The notes beneath the pieces were generated by a model. The model worked only from the letters and a program-made list of their open reading frames with translations, had not been told where the DNA came from and did no database searches. DNA of 9,247 nt, from assembly GCA_015487535.1 (NCBI GenBank), contig WFPN01000003.1:1-9247 (forward strand), read 5' to 3'. The DNA is from Aquificaceae bacterium. GTDB taxonomy: Bacteria > Aquificota > Aquificia > Aquificales > Aquificaceae. Each line of letters begins with the position of its first letter. The first letter of the stretch is position 1. This document shows, in pieces, positions 1 to 5,251 of this stretch. The position numbers and the translations under genes were made by a program.

Positions 1-249
1 AGGGTGGTAAAAGTTTACCCGAACAGGACGATGTTAATAGAAGCTAAGAAGTACATCGTGGTGAACGGCATGAAGAGAGAGTTCGTTCTCAGGGGGATAA
101 TAAGACCCGAGGACATAGATAGCAACAACACTGTGACGAGCGACAAGATCGCCAACATGGAGATATTCCTCGATGGGAAGGGATACATGGCCGAAGGAGG
201 AAAGCCGGGATGGCTGGCAAGGATATTCGCAATTATCTTCCCCTTCTGA
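1..249 (+). CDS. flgH: Flagellar L-ring protein FlgH, C-terminal part (5' end off window)
   Basis: FlgH is the outer-membrane lipoprotein that forms the flagellar L-ring, the bushing through which the rod crosses the outer membrane. Only the last 82 residues are here, read in frame from base 1; the lipoprotein signal lies outside the window. The family pattern is clear: a beta-rich stretch KVYPNRTMLIEAKKYIVVNG, then LRGIIRPEDIDSNNTVTSDKIA, matching the family's 'G.v.P.dI...Ntv.s..iAd' signature, then a G-x-GYM element and the typical aromatic-rich terminus GWLARIFAIIFPF. The gene ends at TGA 247-249 and overlaps the start of flgI by 40 nt, so the two are probably translationally coupled. The family assignment is firm; what lies upstream (usually flgG and flgA) cannot be seen. 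Confidence 0.93.
   Translation, partial: RVVKVYPNRTMLIEAKKYIVVNGMKREFVLRGIIRPEDIDSNNTVTSDKIANMEIFLDGKGYMAEGGKPGWLARIFAIIFPF
194..200 (+). promoter_or_regulatory. Ribosome binding site of flgI, inside flgH
   Basis: AAGGAGG lies 9 nt before the ATG at 210, within the flgH coding sequence. It supports the ATG at 210 as the flgI start even though this start overlaps flgH by 40 nt. Confidence 0.75.
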
Positions 250-1298
250 TACTTCTGCTTTTTGGCCTCTCCTTCGGGGAGAAGATAAAGAACATAGCCA
301 CCATAGAGGGGAACAGGATCAACTACCTTCAGGGATACGGCCTGGTTGTGGGCCTCAGGGGAACTGGGGACGGTAAGGCAACCCAGTTCACCGTGAAGAG
401 CCTGGCGAACGCCCTTCAGAAGATGGGGATAGTGGTAGATCCAAACAGGATAACGGTGAAGAACGTAGCTGCCGTTATGGTTACGGCCAAGGTCCCTCCC
501 TACGCCAAGGCGGGGATGAGGTTCGACGTGAGCGTGTCATCGATCGGAGATGCGAAGAGCCTGGAAGGGGGAACACTGCTTCTAACACCCCTTAGGGGTC
601 CGGACGGGAGGATATACGCCCTGGCCCAGGGACAGGTTATAGTGGGTGGCTACGAGGCCAGGGGAAGGGGGGCCAGACAAGTGAAGAACGTTCCCACAGT
701 AGGAAGGATCCCCAACGGAGCGGTCCTGGAAAGGGATCTTCCCTTCGATATGAACGTGAGCGAGGTGAACATAATCCTTGACTACCCGGACTTTACCACG
801 GCGAAGGCCGTTCAGGATGTGATCAACCAAAGGTTCGGACACGAACTGGCCAGGGCCCTGGACAGCGCCACGGTGAAGGTAAAGATTCCCAAGGATACGA
901 ACCCTGTGGACTTTCTCGCCACGATAGAAAACCTGGAGGTTAAGACCTCCCAGACCGCTACGGTCGTTGTGGATGGAAGGTCCGGAACGATAGTGCTTGG
1001 GGGAGACGTTAGGATAAGCCCCGTTGCCGTGGCGGTTGGAAGCCTTGTGGTTAAGATAAAGGAGACTCCCGAGGTGGTCCAGCCTCCTCCTCTGTCACCC
1101 GGAGAGACCAAGGTGGTCCCAAGAACCGAGATCCAGGTGGTCGAGGAAAAGAAAAGACTAGTCCCCCTCAAGGGAACTACCGTTGGGGAGCTCGTAAACT
1201 CCCTAAACAGGATAGGTGCAACTCCAAGGGAGATAATCTCTGTTCTCCAGGCTATAAAGGAGGCCGGTGCTCTCAAAGCTAAGCTGGAGGTGTTATGA
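210..1298 (+). CDS. flgI: Flagellar P-ring protein FlgI
   Basis: FlgI (362 aa, normal length for the family) forms the periplasmic P-ring around the flagellar rod, anchored at the peptidoglycan. Residues 1-23 are a Sec signal peptide: a short charged start, the hydrophobic core LPLLILLLFGL, and likely cleavage after SFG, leaving EKIKNIATIEG as the mature N-terminus. This equals the family's 'RIKDiA.veGvR'. Signature segments follow: NYLQGYGLVVGLRGTGDG (38-55), AKVPPYAKAGMRFDVSVSSIGDAKSLEGG (93-121), TPLRGPDGRIYALAQG (126-141), and the C-terminal GTTVGELVNSLNRIGATPREIISVLQAIKEAGAL (322-355). The start has a good SD and yields an intact signal peptide. It is preceded by flgH (40-nt overlap) and followed by flgJ (4-nt ATGA overlap). 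Residues 285-318 form a Pro/Val/Lys-rich linker typical of P-ring proteins. Confidence 0.97.
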   Translation: MAGKDIRNYLPLLILLLFGLSFGEKIKNIATIEGNRINYLQGYGLVVGLRGTGDGKATQFTVKSLANALQKMGIVVDPNRITVKNVAAVMVTAKVPPYAKAGMRFDVSVSSIGDAKSLEGGTLLLTPLRGPDGRIYALAQGQVIVGGYEARGRGARQVKNVPTVGRIPNGAVLERDLPFDMNVSEVNIILDYPDFTTAKAVQDVINQRFGHELARALDSATVKVKIPKDTNPVDFLATIENLEVKTSQTATVVVDGRSGTIVLGGDVRISPVAVAVGSLVVKIKETPEVVQPPPLSPGETKVVPRTEIQVVEEKKRLVPLKGTTVGELVNSLNRIGATPREIISVLQAIKEAGALKAKLEVL

Positions 1299-1987
1299 GG
1301 GTTTACTTCTCAAATCCATCCTACAACTATAGGGATCTGATGAAGAAGGATGTAAAGGAAGTGGCCAAAGAGTTCGAGGCGATAATGATAAAGCAGATAC
1401 TTAAGGAGGCCTACAGGCCCATACTCAGGAAAAAGAGCTTCTATCAGAAGATGTATTACGACATGTTCCTGGAGGGGGTCAGCAAGAGGCTGGCCGAAGG
1501 AGGGGGTGTGGGCTTGGCGAGGTTCATAGTTGAGAGCTATGAAAAGAACCAGCCCAACAAAGAATCTGTTAAGGAACATGTAAGGAGCGTTCTCAGAAGG
1601 GAAGGGCTCCCCGAGTGGCTCGCCCTGATACCTGAGATAGAGAGTAACTACGACCCAAAAGCTGTTTCCAAGAAAGGGGCAGCTGGTATATGGCAGCTTA
1701 TGCCTAACACCGCAAGAGCATTCGGCCTCAGGGTGGACGGCAGTGTGGACGAGAGGTTAGACCCCGTAAAGTCCACCGAGGCTGCGGTAAGGTATCTAAA
1801 ATACCTGAAAAGCAAATTCAAGAGCTGGCTGGCAGTTCTGATAGCCTACAACTGGGGAGAGGGTAACGTTCTGAAACACGGGGAGGAAGAGCTTCTCAGG
1901 AACCCTCAGAAACTGCCTTTGGAGACTAGAAACTACGTCAAACGCTTCCTCGATCTGGTAGGATCTGATAACCTTATCTCCTCATGA
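1295..1987 (+). CDS. flgJ: FlgJ-type rod-binding protein fused to a lytic transglycosylase (SLT/MltD-like) domain
   Basis: This 230-aa protein has two parts. Residues 18-85 match the FlgJ rod-binding domain: EVAKEFEAIMIKQILKEAY, then MYYDMFLEGVSKRLAEGGGVGLARFIV, corresponding to the family's 'YrdMld..la..la..GGiGLA..i'. Residues 92-194 are a lytic transglycosylase domain of the MltD/Slt type: IPEIESNYDPKAVS (likely catalytic Glu116), KGAAGIWQLMP (127-137), and AYNWGEGNVLK (184-194). Lytic transglycosylases cleave peptidoglycan glycans, so the protein should bind the rod and locally open the wall. In enterobacterial FlgJ the C-terminal enzyme domain is instead a GH73 glucosaminidase. No signal peptide is seen, which agrees with FlgJ export through the flagellar type III apparatus. 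GGAGG at 1286-1290 precedes the ATG; the start overlaps the flgI stop as ATGA, and the end overlaps acpS the same way. Both domains are well supported; export route and activity are inferred. Confidence 0.92.
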   Translation: MRVYFSNPSYNYRDLMKKDVKEVAKEFEAIMIKQILKEAYRPILRKKSFYQKMYYDMFLEGVSKRLAEGGGVGLARFIVESYEKNQPNKESVKEHVRSVLRREGLPEWLALIPEIESNYDPKAVSKKGAAGIWQLMPNTARAFGLRVDGSVDERLDPVKSTEAAVRYLKYLKSKFKSWLAVLIAYNWGEGNVLKHGEEELLRNPQKLPLETRNYVKRFLDLVGSDNLISS

Positions 1988-2343
1988 TAGGTGTGGACAT
2001 AGTTAAGAACTCCAGGATAGAGGAGGCTGTAAGCAGGTTCGGAGATAGGTTCCTCAGGAGGATATACACCCAGAGGGAGCTCGATTACTGTAACTCACAG
2101 GAAGGCTCTATCCCTTGCCTGGCCGCAAGGTGGGCCTGCAAGGAGGCGGTCCTTAAGGCTTTCTACACAGAGTTCGGCGTACTCCTCAGGTTTAAGGAGA
2201 TAGAGGTCCTGGGGAACAGGGGGAGGCCAGCCAAGGTGGTTATCCACAGGGAAGATGTAGCCGAGATACTTCAGGGTAGAGAGGTTATCGTATCACTCTC
2301 CCATGAGAGGGATTACTCGGTCGCGGTCGCCTGCATAAGATGA
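1984..2343 (+). CDS. acpS: Holo-[acyl-carrier-protein] synthase AcpS
   Basis: AcpS moves the 4'-phosphopantetheine arm from coenzyme A onto a serine of apo-ACP, activating it for fatty-acid synthesis in the cytosol. At 119 aa it has the classic small trimeric-type length. Motifs in order: IGVDIVKNSRIEE (2-14, Mg-binding Asp5), the F...R.yT..E segment (23-32), ARWACKEAVLKAF (48-60, Mg-binding Glu54; families usually show RfAaKEA.sKA), GRPAKVVI (80-87), and the C-terminal VSLSHERDYSVAVACI (103-118). The ATG is inside the flgJ stop (ATGA, 1984-1987) and I see no convincing SD, so translation is probably coupled to flgJ. The stop in turn overlaps the next gene. Placing acpS behind flagellar ring genes suggests shared transcription rather than shared function. 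Confidence 0.96.
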   Translation: MIGVDIVKNSRIEEAVSRFGDRFLRRIYTQRELDYCNSQEGSIPCLAARWACKEAVLKAFYTEFGVLLRFKEIEVLGNRGRPAKVVIHREDVAEILQGREVIVSLSHERDYSVAVACIR

Positions 2344-2882
2344 GCTACTCAAAGGATCTGGAAGACTTCATCCTCCGGCTGAAGGGAGGAGTGTTCTTTC
2401 TATCCCCAAGAGAAAAGCTCTTCCTGAAGTTCCTCGACGAGATGGGTATCCCTGAAAGCGTTGTGAAAAGAGGGATTGAGGAGTGCTACAGGTCCATAAA
2501 CCCTTTAAAAAGGAGCAAGTACCCCTTGTTTTTATGCTTCAAGAATGTTATGGAGACCTACGAGAACCATCTTAGACTGGAAGCCCAGCGTGCCGAGATA
2601 GACTGGGAGAGGAGGTTCTGGGAAAAGCTGGAGCTCGTTAAGGGCATGGTAAAAGCCAAGGTTGAGAGACCGGCGAGCGAGGAGGAGGCCCAGAGGATCC
2701 TGAAGGAGATAGAGACCCGGATAGTTAGAAACCTATGGAGAAAACTAGACAGGCAGGAGAGGGAGAAGATAAAGGAGAAGTACAAGGAGTTCAAAGATAA
2801 CAAGGAGATCTACGGAGAGCTAGTAAAGGCGGAGGTAAAGAAGATCTTTGGAGTTCCAGATCTATCCCTCTACATCGATTGA
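2340..2882 (+). CDS. Unrecognised conserved-type helical protein, 180 aa
   Basis: I do not recognise this protein with confidence. It is soluble, highly charged and mostly helical, with no signal peptide or membrane segment. Two parts are visible. Residues 17-75 hold GVFFLSPREKLFLKFLDEMGIPESVVKRGIEECY then a basic NPLKRSKYPLFLCF. This recalls, from memory only, an N-terminal helical module of uncharacterised proteins with an 'L...GIP...V.rGI' pattern. Residues 76-170 are long amphipathic Glu/Lys/Arg helices, likely coiled coil (for example KEIETRIVRNLWRKLDRQEREKIKEKYKEF). The ATG overlaps the acpS stop as ATGA and there is no separate SD, so it is probably coupled to acpS. Its 3' end overlaps the converging trpE by 21 nt. 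That it is a real gene is supported by the coupling, by codon use like its neighbours, and by the absence of any better frame. Confidence 0.85.
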   Translation: MSYSKDLEDFILRLKGGVFFLSPREKLFLKFLDEMGIPESVVKRGIEECYRSINPLKRSKYPLFLCFKNVMETYENHLRLEAQRAEIDWERRFWEKLELVKGMVKAKVERPASEEEAQRILKEIETRIVRNLWRKLDRQEREKIKEKYKEFKDNKEIYGELVKAEVKKIFGVPDLSLYID

Positions 2883-4349
2883 TCCCGCTGTGTCCACGGC
2901 CTTCATAAGGGCCTTGGCCTTGTTCACCGTCTCCTCCCACTCCCTTTCTGGAACTGAGTCGGCCACTATGCCAGCCCCCGCCTGGACGAACACCTCCCTG
3001 TCCCTGATCACAGCCGTCCTTATCGCTATAGCCATATCCATGTTCCCCTGGAATGAGACGTAACCTACGCTTCCGGCGTATATCCCCCTCTTCTCCTTCT
3101 CGAGCTCCTCTATTATCTGCATTGCCCTCACCTTAGGGGCACCAGAGACGGTTCCCGCCGGGAAGGCAGCCCTGAGAACGTCGAGGGCGGTCAATCCCTC
3201 CCTCAGGTTTCCAACCACATCGCTCACTATGTGCATCACGTGGGAGTATCTCTCCACCCTCATGAAGTCTTCAACCTTCACGGATCCTATTTCTGACACC
3301 CTACCCAGATCGTTACGGGCGAGATCCACGAGCATGAGATGTTCAGCCCTCTCCTTCTCGTCCCGGAGGAGTTCCTCCTCGAGTTTCCTGTCCTCCTCCG
3401 GAGTCTTTCCCCTCGGCCTCGTGCCGGCTATCGGCCTCGTCTCTATCCTCCTTCCCTCGACCCTGACGAGGACCTCGGGAGAGGAGCCTATTACCTTAAG
3501 CTCTCTGAAGTCTAGGTAGTACATGTAGGGAGATGGGTTCAGATACCTCAGAACCCTGTATATATTCTCGGGATCTCCCTCGAAAACCCTCCTAAATCTT
3601 TGGGAGAGAACCACCTGTATTATATCCCCCTGAGCTATGTAGTCCTTGGCCCTTAGAACTACCTTCTCGAACTCTTCCTTTGAGAAGTTGGACTCCCAGA
3701 GGGAGAGGTCCGGATCCTTCTCCTCGAAGGATATGTGCCTGGCGCTCTGACTCTTTAGTTTGTCGATGGTTCTTCTTATGAACTCCTCGGCCCTCCTGTA
3801 CTCGTTCTCCACGCCCCTCTCGGTCAGTATGGGATAGACGATCTTTATCTTCCCGGTAAGGTTGTCATGTATCACGACCCCGTCGGTCAGGACCATGTAT
3901 AGATCGCAGGCCCCTATCGGATCGGGATTTTCGTCTCCAACGGGTTCGTAGAACTTCACCACATCGTACGCTATGTAGCCCACCAGCCCTCCCCAGAACC
4001 TTGGAAGGCTCGGATCGTCGTAAGGTCTGAAGCCCTTTATGACTTCCTCGACCACGCCTGCGGGATCCTGGGTTTCAAAGAACCTCACCCTTCCCCTGTC
4101 GTAGACCTCTCCATAGGAACCTTTTGTCCTTATGTAGAAGGAGGAGCCGCTTATCATAAAGGAAAACCTTCCCCACTTCTCGCCCCCCTCGGCGCTCTCA
4201 AGCAGGAAGTTAAACCTACCCTTCTCCTGGAGTTTCAGGAATACCGAAAGGGGGGTTTCCACATCCGCGAGGATCTCGGTATAGACCGGGATGACGTTGT
4301 ACTTCTTTGAGAGTACTTTGACCTCCTCTTCCTTCAAGTTGAGCTGCAT
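2862..4349 (-). CDS. trpE: Anthranilate synthase component I (TrpE)
   Basis: TrpE converts chorismate and ammonia (supplied from glutamine by the TrpG partner) to anthranilate, the first step of tryptophan synthesis. With the ATG at 4349 it is 495 aa, normal for the family. N-terminal features are YNVIPVYTEILADVETPLSVFLKL and the tryptophan-feedback motif LLES (49-52). The chorismate-binding domain follows: FEKVVLRAKDYIAQGDIIQVVLSQ, NPSPYMYYLDF (271-281, second part of the inhibitor site), PIAGTRPRGKTPEED, ERAEHLMLVDLARNDLGRV, FPAGTVSGAPK and VQAGAGIVADSVPE. The feedback motifs favour TrpE over PabB and suggest tryptophan inhibition is kept. An in-frame GTG at 4385 would add 12 residues, but it has almost no SD spacing and the extension looks unlike the family. 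No SD is seen at 4349 either. No trpG or other trp gene lies in the window. The leader is too short for a trp attenuator. Confidence 0.95.
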   Translation of the reverse strand: MQLNLKEEEVKVLSKKYNVIPVYTEILADVETPLSVFLKLQEKGRFNFLLESAEGGEKWGRFSFMISGSSFYIRTKGSYGEVYDRGRVRFFETQDPAGVVEEVIKGFRPYDDPSLPRFWGGLVGYIAYDVVKFYEPVGDENPDPIGACDLYMVLTDGVVIHDNLTGKIKIVYPILTERGVENEYRRAEEFIRRTIDKLKSQSARHISFEEKDPDLSLWESNFSKEEFEKVVLRAKDYIAQGDIIQVVLSQRFRRVFEGDPENIYRVLRYLNPSPYMYYLDFRELKVIGSSPEVLVRVEGRRIETRPIAGTRPRGKTPEEDRKLEEELLRDEKERAEHLMLVDLARNDLGRVSEIGSVKVEDFMRVERYSHVMHIVSDVVGNLREGLTALDVLRAAFPAGTVSGAPKVRAMQIIEELEKEKRGIYAGSVGYVSFQGNMDMAIAIRTAVIRDREVFVQAGAGIVADSVPEREWEETVNKAKALMKAVDTAGSIDVEG

Positions 4350-4368
4350 GGTTTGTATGATAAACCAT
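4348..4368. promoter_or_regulatory. Perfect 7-bp inverted repeat at the trpE start (possible operator)
   Basis: ATGGTTT (4348-4354) and AAACCAT (4362-4368) are exact inverted copies around a 7-nt centre. The 21-bp element lies between trpE (-) and the divergent 129-aa gene (+) and overlaps the trpE start codon. It also overlaps the likely -35 area of the + strand promoter. Size and place fit a dimeric repressor site, but it does not resemble the enterobacterial TrpR operator, and no regulator is encoded beside it. Function is inferred. Confidence 0.45.
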
Positions 4369-4379
4369 CGTGCTATAAT
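4353..4379 (+). promoter_or_regulatory. Candidate promoter for the 129-aa gene and yjbQ
   Basis: TATAAT at 4374-4379 is an exact -10 consensus. A weak -35 candidate, TTGTAT (4353-4358), sits 15 bp upstream, shorter than ideal. Transcription would start near 4386 and give a leader of about 22 nt containing the SD. The same bases read on the - strand give TATTAT (4380-4375), a plausible -10 for trpE, so the two promoters would overlap face to face. Confidence 0.5.
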
Positions 4380-4392
4380 ATGCACTCTCTCC

Positions 4393-4400
4393 GAGGAGGT
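4393..4400 (+). promoter_or_regulatory. Ribosome binding site deciding the start of the 129-aa gene
   Basis: GAGGAGGT lies 7 nt before the ATG at 4408. The open frame extends upstream through the trpE promoter region, so this SD is what identifies 4408 as the true start rather than the far-upstream ATG at 4291. Confidence 0.75.
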
Positions 4401-4407
4401 GGAAGGA

Positions 4408-4797
4408 ATGGAACTCTGGGCAAAGATAGGGAGAACGAAGAAGAAGTTTCAGGGTTCTTTCAGGAGCGTGATGGAGGATATAGTCAAGGAAGGTAAGGGG
4501 AAGAAAACTGTTCAGCTCCTCTCCTTCCACGCGGGCCAGAAGGAGAGAAGAAGGCTCAAGAGGGAACTGAGAGCTAACGATAAGGACCTCCTCAAAACTG
4601 CAAGCTCCATAGCAAGATGGTTCTACCTCTCGGATATGAGGAGGATAAGGAGGAGGATAAAGGACCTCAAAAAGAGAGCTAGGTACGTTTCCAAGGGAGA
4701 AGTCTTCTACTGCCCAAAGACTATGGAGCAGGTAAGGGAACTGGAAGGCAAGCTCGAGGAGATAAGGAGTAAGCTCGAGGAGCTTAAGGTAAACTGA
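4408..4797 (+). CDS. Unrecognised small basic protein with C-terminal coiled coil, 129 aa
   Basis: I do not recognise a family. The protein is strongly basic, with no signal peptide or membrane span. Residues 8-19 (GRTKKKFQGSFR) and 45-56 (KERRRLKRELRA) are Lys/Arg clusters. Residues 63-76 (KTASSIARWFYLSD) are a short hydrophobic helix. Residues 77-92 are again very basic (MRRIRRRIKDLKKRAR), and residues 106-128 form a heptad-like coiled coil (MEQVRELEGKLEEIRSKLEEL). Clustered positive charge suggests nucleic-acid or ribosome contact, but this is only a guess. The ATG has a strong SD and lies downstream of an exact TATAAT. The stop is one base before the TTG start of yjbQ, so the two form a unit. 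Codon use matches the neighbours. Confidence 0.82.
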   Translation: MELWAKIGRTKKKFQGSFRSVMEDIVKEGKGKKTVQLLSFHAGQKERRRLKRELRANDKDLLKTASSIARWFYLSDMRRIRRRIKDLKKRARYVSKGEVFYCPKTMEQVRELEGKLEEIRSKLEELKVN

Positions 4798-4798
4798 G

Positions 4799-5212
4799 TT
4801 GAAGTCCTACACCAAGTACCTGACCTTCAAGACAGAAAAGAGGAGAGAGCTTATAAGGATAACGGATACCGTCAAGGAAGCGGTGGAAGAGTCGGGGGTA
4901 AGAGAAGGTCTTTGTCTTGTTTCTGCCATGCACCTGACCGCCGCGGTCATAATCCAGGATGACGAAGAGGGACTTCACGAGGACATCTGGGAGTGGCTCG
5001 AGAGACTCGCTCCTTTTAGAGAGGATTACAAACATCACCTGACTGGAGAGGACAACGGGGATGCCCATCTCAAGAACCTGCTCGTTCACCTCCAGGTAGT
5101 TCTTCCGATAACGGACGGAAGACTCGATCTGGGGCCTTGGCAGGAGATCTTCTACGCTGAGTTTGATGGACAGCGTCCTAAAAGGGTAATAATCAAGATA
5201 ATAGGGGAGTAA
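4799..5212 (+). CDS. yjbQ: YjbQ/UPF0047 family protein (thiamin-phosphate synthase-like)
   Basis: This 137-aa protein has the full family length (about 130-140). Motifs in order: an N-terminal strand YLTFKTEKRRELIRITD, then SAMHLTAAVIIQDDEEGLHEDI (42-63, with the conserved His45 and Thr47), HHLTGEDNGDAHLKNLL (79-95, the G-E-x-N-x-D-AH-LKN signature), ITDGRLDLGPWQEIFYAEFDGQRPKR (104-129) and a closing strand VIIKIIGE. Some members have weak thiamin-phosphate synthase activity in vitro (secondary enzyme, thiE rescue), but the physiological role is unsettled. The start is TTG at 4799, one base after the preceding stop. The next in-frame Met is inside the conserved core (Met44), so the TTG is needed. 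It probably shares mRNA with the 129-aa gene and ends just before a strong hairpin. Confidence 0.9.
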   Translation: MKSYTKYLTFKTEKRRELIRITDTVKEAVEESGVREGLCLVSAMHLTAAVIIQDDEEGLHEDIWEWLERLAPFREDYKHHLTGEDNGDAHLKNLLVHLQVVLPITDGRLDLGPWQEIFYAEFDGQRPKRVIIKIIGE

Positions 5213-5219
5213 AAGAACC

Positions 5220-5237
5220 CCCTCCCGGCCGGGAGGG
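5220..5237. terminator. GC-rich hairpin between converging yjbQ and the outer-membrane gene
   Basis: CCCTCCC and GGGAGGG pair perfectly around GGCC, forming an 18-bp perfect palindrome 8 bases after the yjbQ stop and 14 bases beyond the stop of the converging - strand gene. On the - strand it is followed by GGTTCTTTTA, a fair U-rich tail. On the + strand the downstream region (AGCGTAGAGACTTCTT) is less U-rich. It probably serves both genes and works better for the - strand. Confidence 0.65.
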
Positions 5238-5251
5238 AGCGTAGAGACTTC

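Noticed and set aside
2848..3519. Open frames on the + strand across trpE, such as 3229-3519.
   Set aside because: They are antisense to a fully conserved trpE, are low-complexity Ser/Arg-rich in translation and have no SD.
4291..4407. Upstream extension of the 129-aa gene to an ATG at 4291.
   Set aside because: It would run antisense through the trpE start and its promoter region; the strong SD supports 4408.
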